Shown here piece by piece: positions 18,767 to 31,879 of a stretch of 64,000 nucleotides of DNA. A program made the position numbers and the translations under genes. The stretch covers positions 1,084,001-1,148,000 of the forward strand of contig JAHQIY010000019.1 in NCBI GenBank assembly GCA_019054805.1. The letters are read 5' to 3'. The notes under the pieces were generated by a model. The model did not search any database. It had not been told where the DNA came from and saw only the letters and a list, made by a program, of their open reading frames with translations. The number at the start of each line of letters is the position of its first letter. Within the stretch, counting starts at the first letter, position 1. The DNA is from Brachionus manjavacas. Taxonomy: Eukaryota; Rotifera; Eurotatoria; Ploima; Brachionidae.

Positions 18767-21700
18767 TTTTCTTATATGCTTTATGATTTTGTCAAAATGT
18801 TTTAGTTAAAATGGTTTCTAATTTGGATAGATTCAAGGATATTTATACAAAAAAATATTATGAAATTAATTTTAAATGAGAAAATTAATTGAAAGTTTTT
18901 GAATCATTAAAATTGAAATTCTATTATCTTGTCTGTCAAAATACATTTGTTAATTTAGTATGAAATTAAATAAAATATTTATGAAATTTTTGTTTTTATA
19001 AAAAAAATTTAAACTTATTTTCAAACTAGTGTTGAAGTCTCTTTTTTTTAGAAAAATCTTTCAAAAAAATAGTTTTCTCAGAATGGTTCAAAAAAAGGGG
19101 CATTTGATATTATAAAAAAGGGTTCTATTCATTTATGGTGTTTGAAGTGCTTAATGAATTGTGAAATAATAAAAACTCACTCATTTTTTAAACAAAAATT
19201 ATTTAAAGAACAACAATACAAAAACTTTTAATTTTTTTTTTCTAAAATTATTTTTTTTTATTTTTGAATCTTATCTGAATCAATAGGATAGCTATCATCA
19301 ATTTAGTATAGAAATATTTAAAAAATAAATTTTTAATTATAAATTTTCCAAATTTCCGATGATAAGGAACATAATCTATTAAAAAGTCCTGTTTTCGAAA
19401 CATGACTTTTATAAGTATAGCAGTCTCTGAATTTATTATCTGAATTTTTCTTCAAATTGCTTTTAAACCAAAAGTTAATAATCAGTATTTTTTTACTCTT
19501 GAGAATATACTTTTATACAAGAAATTTCAGATTTATCTTGGAGGACAGTTTTATCAATAGGTAAATAAGATCTAGATGATCTTTCTCAACTAAAAGAGAT
19601 CGGATTAACAAAATTTTTTTGTTATTAATTAATTAATTTATTTATTTATAATCAACCTCCTTTAAGGAAAAGTAAAAAATTAAAGATACCAAATACAAAA
19701 AAAATAAAAAAAAAATATCAGAAATAAAGATTCTTCAAAGTATGCTTATTAATTAATGGAATTGAAGTGATTCAGTTAGAAACAAGCAATTGAATCGATT
19801 AATGGTTTTAAAAAGGATAATAGATCAAAATCTTTGAAGTTTAAAACAAAAATCTCTTTTAAAATTTCTGTAAAAAGAAATATTCTATTATAAAATAATG
19901 ACTAAAAATTATTTTTTTTGAAAATATTTTTCTCAATAATATTTTTTATCTGCTATTTTTTTGCTAAAAAGTGTCTGATATTTAAAAAAATAGAAGATTT
20001 CTTGATTTTGAAAAATTTCAATTTATTTTTTTGCAAAATTTTTAAAATATTTTAAGTTTAATAAAGCAATTTTTAAATAAATAAATATTGAAAGGTCCAC
20101 TTTGAATATGTCAATTTCAAGAATTTTGATTCTTTCATGAACGCAACAATGATTTTTTAGAAATTAAATGAACTTTAAAGAAATCTATTCAAATCAATGA
20201 AAATTTTAAAATAACAAATAAATGATCACAAAAAAAAGTAAATCTTAAATTATATCAACCTTATAAAGAATTAAAATCAAAACCAATAATCAAAACATTC
20301 TGTTTTGTTATTTATTTGTTATTTACTCACTTTCAGAGTTAAAAATAATTAAAATAGATAAAAAAATTTAAAAATAAAAAATTAATCTTTAAAAACTGAA
20401 ATAGATTTAGTTCATGCTTTTTATAAGCTTTTCAATATATCCGAAGTTGCATGTCGAACATTTTGTTAAACCAGTTTTTAATTGTATCTTGGAAAATTTA
20501 AAAAAAAATTATTAGAAAAAAAATGATTTTTAACTCAAAACCCTTTTGACAAAAGGGTTAAAAGTATTTTATTTTCAAGAGAACACTTGATCTAACTTAT
20601 ATATAATTTTTGCTTGATGCCAGATTGAAAAATCTTTAATTTTTAAAAACAATCGTAATAAACAAAACCTTAAAAACAATAATTACCTGCTAGAAAATAA
20701 AGTCAAACATTAAATATATATATTCATTATAAACAAAACTCTTGCTTTTATAAAATTTTGATTTAAATAGTGCCGTTAGCTGGGCCCCAAGTCAAATATT
20801 TAATTATCATTTTAATTCCTAGATCAAAACTAAATAATGACAATTATTCAAAAACTTTTATTTTCACCTTCTCAATCAGCCAAGTACTAGAAAATTATAA
20901 ATCCTTAAAAATCAGATCAATTGATTAAAAACATTCAAAAGTACAAAAATTGAAATTTTTTTAAAAATTTTATTCAAACCAAATCACGAAAATTTGTGCT
21001 GTTTTTATTCGGGACCATAAAACGTGATTTGAAAATTTCGAAATACTGTGTCTGATTAAAGATAAAAATCTCAAAACTTGTTTTCTTGAAAGTTGCTGTC
21101 TGATCAAAAACGTGGTGATTACAAAGATAATTTTAAATAAAAATAATTTTTCTTACTTTATTTAATTTAAAATTTCATTTAGACGAAGATTAGAGAAATA
21201 CGAGTCGCGGATATTTGAGTGGATTGCATAATTTAAATTAGCTAACTTAAGATTTAAATTACTTGACAAAATTTGACGTTTATTAGGCAAAATTTAATAG
21301 GTCTCGTTTTTTATCTGAAAAAATCTTGAAAAATGGGTCGAGTCCAAAGATGGATAGGTGCAAGGCTGACTGCCACAAATAATCCCACATTTGCTAATTT
21401 AAGTCATCAAAATAAAATTTAAAAAACCTGTCTGTTTACATTTGTAGTGTGTAGGTCTCGAAGCCATAGAGATTCATGTAGCTACAATATAGAATTTTCG
21501 CCAACTTCTTAATTGAAGTATTAACGAGTTTCTTTAAAGTATTGTGTAAAACATTGTTTAAAACATTCTCATTTTCAGTCAAGTGGATTTAAAAATAATT
21601 TATGATTCCGAAAAATTATGTTTTTAAAGCCTTTTTATTGTAAATTTAAATCTTCAGGTAGATTTATGTTTTCAGAGAGTTTTTTTTTTTTTTGAAAAAA

Positions 21701-21946
21701 AAGTTTGGGCGAAATAAAAACCAAGCAAAAAAAAGAAATTTCGGGTGAAAGTTTGAACATTTTGCACCGAATTAGATAAAAACAAGTGACAATAAATATT
21801 ACCTGAGAATTTCAAGCAAACTTTAACAAAAAAAAGCACTCCGAATCTAATTATTTCTCATTAAATTTTTTAATTTTAAAACTAATAAAACCAAATTAAA
21901 ATTTAATTAATTTTTGAATAGTAGACTACTGTACATTTTGTTTAAT
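18767..21946. other. AT-rich intergenic region between divergent genes
   Basis: About 3.2 kb between the Ly6-type gene (minus) and the PTB gene (plus). No gene recognised. At 19619-19675, read on the minus strand, TTTTACTTTTCCTTAAAGGA followed by ATAAATAAATAAATTAATT looks like another truncated LINE 3' tail. The last 800 bases are somewhat less AT-rich and probably hold the PTB gene promoter and 5' UTR, but no element can be named. Confidence 0.55.
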
Positions 21947-23417
21947 ATGCCCAATTTGTTCCAGAAGCTTAAGAGCAATTTTTCCAGTTCGAAAAGCACT
22001 CATTCAGTGGCATCCGAGCCCAAAAAGCCCAACATTAGCATAATCTCAGTGAAACCTACAGAGCCTAAGACCAACAGTCCGAATTACCTGCTCAGTCTCA
22101 TAATCGAAAGCGACCAGCCCAAGGCCAACACAGACCCGGGCCTGTTCGACCCGGAAGAGGCCCCAGATGAGACCGAGACATTCAACCATATTACAGTAGG
22201 TTACCTTACATCGCTCAGAGAGCGCAGACTAATTTTTTCAGTTCATAGACGACCGCTCGTTCATAGTCGACGACGATGACTTGGACATGGATACCGGTGA
22301 CAAAGAGGTGGCCCAGATTCACAAGCTAAACGAGTTCTTGAAGGAAAACAACTGCTATACAATCAACGAGTTGCCTGAGACCAGCAGCAATCGGTCCAGG
22401 GTGAGCTCCAGAGCGAGCAGTCGGAACAGTCTGGGCAGCGAGTCGGTCAAGACCAACTCGAGTGAGCCTAAAAGTGGAAGCCAAGAGCCCAAGTTCAGAA
22501 GGTCAGATTCGAACAAAGCGGAGAGCTATGAGCCAAGTGAGGAAAGTGGCAGCAGCAGTAGTGAGCATGCACTCAAAAATGGGTCCAAAAATGCGCTGCT
22601 GGACGCTCTGATGCGCAAATTCAATGTTTCTGACTTTGACAATTCGGATGAGACTTCCAGTACTGGTCCGAAAAAGACCGAGTTCAAGCAATCAAGTGAG
22701 CAAAGCCGCAAGCAAAGTGAGCTAGAGCGCAAAATAAATAAGCTGGCTGAAAAAAAGATATCCAGTGATTTGATGGACTACAAGGACGCGTCGTCTTCGT
22801 TCGACCACGATCCAAAATTTATCAAGATGGTGCGCAGCACAGGAACACAAATGTCTTCGTCCATGCGCTCAACCACGCTTAGAAAAAAGCTCAAGTCAGT
22901 AGTGGTGAGCAGTCTTCCACAAGTTTTTGAATGCAAGTACATTGGCAAGACCAAGTGCAAGGGTCTGTGGGGTCTGAAGAACATACGAGAGCCTATTGAT
23001 CGGCTGATACGCAATGCCAAGCGCAAAAGATCGCTCAGTGAGCTTCCTGATGTGGAGGCTCTGGTATCCGAGAAGGGAATAAGTGTGGTGCAAATAGCGG
23101 CCAAAGATTCACAGGCAAACTGCAAGCAGCTAAAAAGCGGACTTCTTCCCATAAATAACATTTCCTATGCTGTGCAAGACAACATTTTCGGCAAGGTATT
23201 TTCTTGCATCATAGTGAGGGAAAAAGAGAACAAAGTTGTCAGCGAGTGCTACTCGTTCTTGTGTTCGAAGAACGAGACCGCTCGCCGCATGGCTTTGTCC
23301 ATTACTCTGGCGTTCAAGGAATACGCCAAGCTTATTCAAAGTAAAGAGTCAAAAATACACGACAAAATCAAGCTTGACTCAGCTTCTACGTGCCATGAGC
23401 CTGATTCATTTGCATAA
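21947..23417 (+). CDS. PTB/PID-domain adaptor protein
   Basis: Exons 21947-22195 and 22242-23417 join across a 46-nt intron (phase 0) to 474 residues. The start at 21947 (MPNLFQKLKSNFSSSKST) is the first ATG in frame. The N-terminal two thirds are acidic and Ser-rich (long Ser/Glu/Lys runs about 135-200) and likely disordered. A PTB/PID fold occupies about 307-446: LPQVFECKYIGKTKCKGLWG (strand 1), VEALVSEKGISVVQI, LPINNISYAVQD and VFSCIIVREKENKVVSECYS. The final helix is TARRMALSITLAFKEYAKLI. PTB domains bind NPxY-type or phosphoinositide ligands, so a cytoplasmic adaptor role is likely. The insertion SLSELPDVEALVSEK after the first helix is unlike Dab, Numb or Shc; I cannot assign it to a named family. 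Codon use is GC-richer than its flanks. AATAAA lies 15 nt after the stop. Confidence 0.82.
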
Positions 23418-24903
23418 AGCATGATTTGTTCAATAAAAAGACTGAATTGCTCAAAGTGAACGTGTTGCACTCCGTCCAAGGAAAGAGAGAATTTTTAATG
23501 CCAATATTTTGTTTATTTAATAAAATTTATGCTGATTTCAACAATTATTTTTTCAAACAAAAATTTCGTGATAATTACCGAAATTTAAAGATTTCAAAGT
23601 TTATTTTTTTTGTAATTTTTGCAAATTTAATTTTGGAAATTTTAAAAATATCTAGGCTTGATTTAGACATTTATTTTAGTTTTGTTAGTGACTGGTTTAG
23701 TTAGTTAATCTTAGAAGGCATTTGTTATATTAGAAAATATTTTTTCAATGTTTTTTTTTTATTCTAAAATATATTGAAAAAATAATCATTTAAAATTTTG
23801 GGTGCAAAATGTTGGGTCCAAATACCGAAATGATTTCATTTAAAATAAAAATCACTTTACTTTTGTCAGGTGCACTTAATTATTTTACTTTTCATCATCG
23901 TAAACTTTTCTTGTCTTTAAAAAAAGAATAAAAAATTTAAATAACAACATTTTGACAAATTGAAAAATAATTCTTCTTTTTAAGATATATTCCGAGGGGT
24001 TTAAAAATTCAATTTTTAGTGATTTATATGAAAAAGGTTCAACTCTTGGATAAGTGATTTACATTTTATTTAGTTTAAAATAATAATTTTGTTTTGTTGA
24101 TCTATTAATATCATTTGCTTTTAAATTTTAAACAATTATTTTTATTTTCTCTAGATCAACATCTGTTTAAAAAAGTATGTTCTTTTAAAATTACCTTAAT
24201 TAAATCAAAATATCGTGTGTTTGTAAAATTTTTTAAAGATAATCTATTATTATTAAAATCATAATCAAAATATTTATTTTGTCAGAAAAAATATCATGTG
24301 ATTGAAAAGTAGAGAATAATAAATATCATTTAATGATTTGAATTATTTTACCTTTTTAAATTTTTTTCTGTTTTATCATCTTACAAAAGTGATTAAATAG
24401 AAGCATTTTTAAAATTTACTTTTTATGTTATTTTCACTCTTGATGGTTGATTTAATTGAGAAATAACCACGCAGTTTTGTTAAAGATTGTCCCATTTTTT
24501 TCAAAAAAAGGATTCTATTTTTTGTTCAAAATAGCAGACTTTGACAAAAAAGAATACTTAAAAAATTTGAAATTTTAAAAAATATTTTTGATTTAACAAA
24601 TAGTTTTGTTGTTGAGAGTTAAAAAGTGACCCCAAGTAAATTTAGTCCATCAAAAAAAGTTTCTGTCACAAGTTTTTTTCTACCTTTGCAAAGTAAAATA
24701 TTGCCAAACCGGCTCTCGATTTAAAGTTTCATAATATTAAGCAAAACTCAAATTATGTTTTTAAATCTAATGCTAAAAGGTCTGAAATTTAAGAAAAAAA
24801 TTTATTTTTTTGTTATTCTAACTCTTGAAATATAAAAGCTAATATTGACTAGTTTTATTCAAATAGTTTTGTAAAAAAAAATTTAGAAAATAAATTTTGA
24901 GCT
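23418..24903. other. AT-rich intergenic DNA with PTB 3' UTR
   Basis: Includes the 3' UTR of the PTB gene. The open frame at 23426-23704 is Phe/Lys/Ile-rich and judged non-coding. No other feature seen in about 1.5 kb. Confidence 0.5.
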
Positions 24904-27900
24904 ATGAATTCCATGGAAAAAAAACTTCTGAAATCGGTCAAAAAAAACGACTTCAAAGGCCTTAAAGTAACCACTAAGCTGTTGCTAGTTACCAGAGCTT
25001 TAACTTTACATTTAAGAGCCTTTTTGAACGAAATAGACGACTTTCCAAAATAATCAATGGTGGCCGAGCAAAGGAAGAACTGAATGTCGACTGCCGTGAG
25101 CCCAAGTTTCAAATGACCCCGCTGATGATGGCTAGTCTACGTGGTTCTGTCGAGATGGTGCTTTTTTTAATCGAAAAAGGCGCCAATATCAACCTAAAAG
25201 ACATTAAGGGGTACTTAAAAATAATTAATTTATTTTCGGCTCAAAAATTTTATTTAAGAAACTCAGCTTTGCAGCTGGCTTGCATGAAACAGCGGTTCCA
25301 TTTAATTGACTCTCTGCTCAACAAAAAAGCCATTCAAAACAGTTTGAACTTAAATGGATGGAATTGCTTGATGACTGCAGTCAATTACTTTTCGGACGAG
25401 AGCTCGATCATGCTGCTTCTTTTTTTACAGGTTTTATTAGAAAAAATATTTAAATAAAGCTTTTTTTTTATTCTTAAAACAAGACTGGTGCCAAAATTGA
25501 TCAAAAAGACTACAATGGAATGAACTGTGTCGACCATGCTGTCAGAAAAAATAAAATTAGTAAATTTGAAGAGAAAAATTTTTTTATTTTTCAATTTTTT
25601 TTTTAGATTGTGCTCGGGTGATTTTGAATTTTGAGCCCAAAATTTCGATCTATTCCAGTAGGGCGCTAATCAATGCGGGCTTAAAGCCGAACTTTGAGAT
25701 GGTCTTTTTGCTGCTTAATTTTGGCGTGAATCCGAACAAAATAGAAGAGAATAGTGGTAGTTCGGTTTTGCATGAAATGGTCCGTGTCAATGAGACTAGT
25801 GAGGATAAATTTCGTCTAAGACTTAAGATAATTGAGTTCTTAACCCTTTATGGAGCATCCCCTGAGCTTAGAAATAGAATGAACGAGGTAAGACATGAAT
25901 TAGAATTAAAACTATTTCGGCATCTTATTTGAATTAATTTAATCTCGTAATTAATTAAAACTTTTATTTGTTAGAATTAATTAAAAAATGCAAATTTAGC
26001 ACAATTGTGGATTATCTTTAAGATTTAAAAAAAAAATTGAGTAGGCTTTGAAATTAATGTTTTTCAAATTTTTTGAAGTGTTTTTAAAATTAAGTTGGAT
26101 TCATAGAGATTTTTTTATTTTTAGCTTTAAATTTGGAAAATAAGTTGTTTTTTCTTGGTTCGATTCAAAATTAAATCTTGAAAAAAAACGTGTTGTTTTC
26201 TTCTAGTTCACATTCTAAAGGTGTACAGAAATAATTGAGTTGTTTGTTTACGAGCTTTTTTAATGCTTTAAGACTGTCTGAAAAAATTGGTCATTTTTGA
26301 TAGAAAATTTTCAGACGAAATTTTAAAGTTTTTCTTTTTATCAAAAAGAAAAAAATTACCAAAAGAGATAAGAATTTAATTGATGTTGCTATTTATTTAT
26401 TTAATTAATCAATTTTAAGTCAAATTTGATTTAAAAAAAAATAGTAAAAATTATCTGAGCAGTTTGTAATAAATTTAAAGAGAAATTTATTTCAAAAATG
26501 TTAGATAGTTTAAAAAAATTTAATTAGGGTTTAGTTTCTATTAAAAAAAAAATTACTTGTGCTGATGAGTTTATTAAAGCCATGACTTATTGGAATAAAA
26601 TGAATAGTTCAATAGACATTTTTATGAAATCTTTATCTTTTTATTAATTATTTTTATTCAGATTTAAAAAAAAATTTAGATCCAAAAAGAACCAAGACCC
26701 GATTAAAGATTATAATTATTCTTTCTCCCTAAATTTTTACAAAACAAGAAACAAACTGATAAAAAATCCAACAATTTCAATTAAAATTCTTAAATTCCAG
26801 TAGAAATTTTTTTGATTAATAAATGATTACCCACAGATAAAACACTGTTAGAAACTTTAAAACACAGATTTTGATTAAAAAAAATTTATTAAATAAATAA
26901 AGTTTTAAAGTCTAAAAGTAATTATTATTAAATCTGTTTAAAATTGGCTTAACCATTTACCCGCTATTTTTGTTCTACCTTTTTTGGCCTATTTACAAAG
27001 GCATCATTTTCCCACAACTTTTCCACAGCCAAAATATGACCACAATATCCAAGTTTCACATAAAACTTACATTCACATGTTTTCTTTTTACGGTCAATTT
27101 TATAAATATTTAAACTATTTGAATAAATATTAAATTTTTGCATGCCAATTCATTTGCCTTTGCATTTTATGAGCTTTTTATTTAGACACCCTTGCAATTG
27201 GCAAGGAACAAGGACGAAGACTTGGCTGAGATATACCTGAGCGCTCTTAACACAGGCTACAACAGAGCCAGTTTATTTCCAAAATTTGTCAATCTTGGTG
27301 ACATGAGTGTGGTTGTCCCGGATTATCCACTTCTCAAGCCGAGCTCGAACTGGACCAAAAATGATCCAAAATACTTCTCTGGCTACAGAAATGACGACAA
27401 CTATGACAGCGTCCAAAATCTAATTGATGGCGATCCACATTCGATGTGCTCGTTTAGCGGCAAAATTTACAACTGGGCTATTTTCGATCTCAAATCGGAG
27501 CATGTGATTACCAAAATTCGAATATATGCATGGAAAAGTGACGAAATGCCCAAAGAATGCTTTTTGCAAGTGTCCAACAGCGTAGAGTAAACTATTTTAT
27601 TAAAAATTCTAAATTTATGCAAGGTTTAAATTTAGAAATAAACAGTGGCCCATGGTGTTGTGTGCAAACATTGAATTGTGAAATGGTCGGAAGCAGTTTG
27701 CGAAGTCACGCTGGTGTTCCATTGGACTTCGAAGGCTTTTTGGTCAGATCGCGCTACTTCAGATTTGTAATAGCCAACAACCACGGTGGGTCCGTGACCA
27801 CTTTTCATGGCATGGAACTATTCGGCTACGACTGCCGCATCACCAAACTTCTAGCAGAAATGAATCTTGCCGAATACGAGCACATTCTTGTTGAAAATGT

Positions 27901-30793
27901 AAATATTTATTTATTTTTATTGATTGTTTAAATTAAGTCAAAAATATTGGTTTGTTGCCCTAGACAAAATTGGGATTTTAAATTAGAGATCAAGGAATGT
28001 TCGGCTTGTTAACAAAATTAAAATAAATTTTTAAATATTGATTTTAGATTTTATATTTATGAAGTGATTTAAATTTAAGTTTGTCAATATTAGACAAAAT
28101 TTTATCAAAATTTCTATTTTTATAATTGTATTCTTTTATTTGCAGATAAAAAATATTTAATTTTAGTCCAAAAAATTTGGGATATAAATGATTAATTCTA
28201 TTATTAATAAGGGAGCGGTTGTTTTGATGATTTCTTAAAGAATGTGATTATGTTTAAATTTTTTTAAACCTAGAAAAAATGAAAATTTTTATTAATTTTG
28301 GTCAATAAAGAAAAAATTTAATTGAATTTAAAACTTAATTAAGAAAATAATTTTGCATATTATTGATTGCAGGCCTAAAATAAAATTTGAAATTTTTTTT
28401 CTTTGAATCCATTTTTTTAAAGACTTATTTTCAATATATTTATAGATTTTTTTGAATTAATGACACAAAATTTTCAACTAATTGAAAAATTTCTTAAAAA
28501 ATTAAGCACTTTTAAATTTTTTTAAAAAATTATTGAATTTAATTATTAAAAAATTTAAAATTTCGTTTGGTAAAACTTTTTAAAAATTATGGCCAGTCTA
28601 AAATGTCCCAAATTTTCAATAGGTTTGGTTTTTTTCTGATAAACATAAAAATTAGAAGTCTTAACAAATTAAAACTTTCAATAAAAAAATTGACATCTAT
28701 TTAATATTAATTTTTATTTTAACTTAAACAAAAATCTATCAAATTTAGAGTAAAATACAGAGTTGTTTAAAAGTCCCAAATTAAAGTCCAAGTCATTGAA
28801 TCAAAAGTTCATGTCAGGACATTGACACTCGCTAGGCCGCCACAATAACTACCTGGAGCGGCAGATATTTGATTCTGACTGATGAATTGCCGATGCTATT
28901 TAAATCAGTATAATAATTATTTTTATCAGTAATCAGTATTACTTATTTTAATCAGTATAATTTTAAAAAATTTAATTTTTTTAAATAACCAAGATAAAAG
29001 TCTTTGGTTCGGATTTTTTTAAAAAAGTGCAGACTTGTGACTTTTAAACGACTCCGGTAAAACAGAAAATGTACCTATGAAATTTTATTTAAGCTCAAGA
29101 ATCAAATCGATAGATTTTACTAAAAAAAATTATTTTGGATTGTCTGGAAGCCTCTTAATTCCTTTTTTATGTATTCTTGAAAACACCAGAGTTTTATATA
29201 GACAAATTTAATAAAGTTTCGAAATAAACTAAATTTTAATGTATTATTTTTTTTCAAAGGACTTGAATCAAATAGATGCAATCATTAACTGTTCATACGA
29301 CCAGTTTGTTGAATTGGTATTTTTTTTTAGTTTTAGATTAATTTTTTCATTGCCATTTGTTTCTAGCCGATAAGAAACAAATATGAAAAGCAAAAACTGT
29401 GGGATTTTTTTGTCGAACTCCAGACCAAAGGTTTGAAAATAAAAATTTATCAATTTTTTTTAATTTAATTCCTGTTTAGTACAAGCATTAAAAAAACTGG
29501 AATGGTTTAATGAACCGATCACTTTTGGACTGGTCGGAAAGGCTCTGCCCGCATTCAGCATAATAGCTAACTCAGTCTTTATCGACTCGGTCCAAATTAT
29601 ATGCTATGGTAAAATAAAGCCAAGCTAAAAATCTCAAAACTAATTTTAGCTATAAAGGTGGAGGAATCCTTAACGGAGAACTTTGCGTTGAAATGGAACC
29701 TATTCAAGTAAATGATGAATCGTGCTCCATAGCCATATTCCGAAACATATACTTTTCAACAAGTAAAAAAATTTATTTTTTATTTTGACAAAAATTAATC
29801 TTTGTTTTCATAAAGTTGGAAAGTTTATTATTGAAGCTAGGTGCACTAATAAGCCAGATATTTGCATTTCCTCAACACCAATTCAAATTTGTAAATAGAA
29901 AAAAATAAATAAAAAAAAATTACAAAATTTAAATTTTATTAAGTTGAACCTAATGATCCTGAGTATCACAGGCTGTTAAATAACATGACAAAATCAAATA
30001 AGTATAATCCAAAATTCAAAAGCTCACGGATTGAAAGAATGGTAAATAATCATGATTCAGATGATGAGGCGGTGATTGAGAAACAAATTGATGATTATGG
30101 TTTTCCGGACTTTAGCTTCGACAATAGTTCCAAGATGAAAATAAATAACTGGCTAACTAAGTCCGAGGATTTGTGCAACTCGGACGACAACGATTTGGAC
30201 TCAACATCAGCTAGCAGTTTTGGTCAGATGAAAAAGCTGTCCAAAGGCTTGACCAAAAACGCTAATTTCACAGCTGAGATTGAGTACGAGACCCAGAGTG
30301 TCACTATTGAATTTTCAGATGAAACAAGTAGCGTATCATCAGCCGAACTGAAGGTTTCAGATGAAGAGGATGCTACCATAAGCGAAGCAAAGGCTTTTAT
30401 TCAAATGCCATCATTTAAAAACAAGGCTTCCAAGAAGATAAGCAATGAGTCGAGTGTGTTGACTGTCAAAGGCAATTCATCTACTCCCATGGTTTCGCCT
30501 AAATTAAGTGCGGATGCTGCAGCTGCAGTTCCACCGCCACCACCACCGCCACTTTCGCCAGGACTTCTTAAATTCAAGAGAACCAAAAATGATAAAGACT
30601 CGAATGATTTGGACTCTGAGCTTAAAAATAAAATAGCTCATTTGAGAAAAATTAGTGAGGAAAAAAGTAAATTTTTTGATTAAAGTTAGTCTTGAAATTT
30701 TTATTTTTGATAGATTTAGATGAAGAGAATGGAAACTTTTCGCTACGAGCTAAGAAAGCTCTTGAAAAAGTTAAACTGAAGATTGCATATTAA
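24904..30793 (+). CDS. Ankyrin repeat, discoidin-like and SAM domain protein (14 exons)
   Basis: Fourteen exons join without a frame break to 890 residues: 24904-24966, 25017-25210, 25259-25430, 25484-25559, 25607-25887, 27186-27586, 27646-27898, 29260-29316, 29367-29430, 29480-29608, 29658-29762, 29816-29890, 29944-30666, 30714-30793. Ankyrin repeats fill about 45-270 (TPLMMASLRGSVEMVLFLIE; SALQLACMKQRFHLIDSLL; SSVLHEMVRVN; TPLQLARNKDEDLAEIYL). An F5/8C-like (discoidin, galactose-binding) segment follows at about 310-455, with NLIDGDPHSMCSF, KIRIYAWKSDEMPKECFLQV, GPWCCVQTL and YFRFVIANNHGGSVTTFHG. A SAM-like segment has LLAEMNLAEYEHILVEN and IDAIINCSYDQFVELP. Beta-rich and acidic Ser-rich regions, a seven-proline run and a basic coiled tail end it. 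Probably a cytoplasmic scaffold; name not recognised. The first exon is the least certain. Confidence 0.8.
25888..27185 (+). other. Long intron 5 of the ankyrin/SAM gene
   Basis: 1,298 nt between GAG|gtaaga and tttag|ACA. It is AT-rich and holds no recognised gene or RNA. Its length contrasts with the 48-59 nt introns around it. Confidence 0.7.
27899..29259 (+). other. Long intron 7 of the ankyrin/SAM gene, contains a MITE
   Basis: 1,361 nt from AAT|gtaaat to caaag|GAC, splitting the SAM-like segment. It carries the MITE at 28758-29057; otherwise AT-rich sequence without recognised content. Confidence 0.7.
28758..29057. mobile_element. MITE-like element, copy 1 (intronic)
   Basis: Left end CAGAGTTGTTTAAAAGTC and right end GACTTTTAAACGACTC are inverted copies with a few mismatches. 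The same ends bound a shorter element at 49829-49930. About 300 bases, no open frame, inside a long intron of the ankyrin/SAM gene. No convincing target duplication. Confidence 0.65.
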
Positions 30794-31879
30794 AAACATA
30801 AATTCGTATGCTTTTAATTCAAAATATATAACTCTTTTTCATCTTAATTTGTTTAATTAAACATTTAAGAAGGTAATTTAGAAAAGCGCTTTATTGATTT
30901 TTTTTTTAAATAAAATTTCAAATAAAAATTTACTTTTTTTGTAGCATATTTTAAAATATTAAAAACTTCAAAGTGAAAAATATAGTTCTGATTTTAAAAC
31001 GATTCTAAAAAGATTTGTTTTAAATAAAATTATTTAAAAAATTTAACCGTTTTTTCAAAATATAAAATTTGATTTTTCAACAATTTAAAACATTTATTCA
31101 AAATAATTTATAAGGCCTTCATATTTTTGTGATGAAAACGTTAAATTACGGTGAATAACGGGTGTTCATTTGATAACTAAATAGCTGATCAAACACTGAA
31201 ACCAAACAATTTATTAGATGTTATTTGATCAAGAAAAAGAAGATGAAAATATAATTATAATTACATGATCATTAGTTAACTTTTTTGATAATTTAATGAT
31301 ATAGATAATTTTTGGTGATAATAAAATTAATTTTTTAAGATAAATTTTGTTCGAATACCCCAAAATTTATTATTTTTTTCGAAATAATAAAAAATATTCC
31401 CCAAATAATAAAATTATACATAAAATAATCAATTAACACTTAAAAGAAATCCAATATTTTTAACATATTGACATTTTTTTAAAAAATAATAACTAATTTA
31501 AGACAATAATTTTTATTTTATAAGATTACAAAAAAAATTAAAAAAAAAAGTGAAAACGAATATTATCACTTAAATTAATTGTGAATAGAAAGAAAAATAT
31601 TCACTTAAGTGTAAAATTTTATTTTATTTTGACGTAAAATACAAAAATAAAAAAAAATTAAAAAGAGATTAACATTTAAACACAGTTATCACATTTCCAA
31701 ATTTTCTTGATTGGTACATAATTTCTATTAATACATTTTAAATGAAAAGATGATTGACAATTACCACATTAAATAAATTTTGAATCACAAAAAATATGGT
31801 CTTGTAAATTATTTTAATAAAGTTTATAAGAACTGTTACCACAACAAAGAGAAATATTTGGCTAATGGGGTCTTAATCA
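30794..31879. other. AT-rich intergenic DNA
   Basis: Downstream of the ankyrin/SAM gene. Extremely AT-rich for about 1.1 kb, with no gene or repeat that I can support. Confidence 0.5.

Noticed and set aside
23426-23704. 92-codon open frame downstream of the PTB gene
   Set aside because: Lies in the probable 3' UTR, overlaps a polyadenylation signal and has AT-driven composition.
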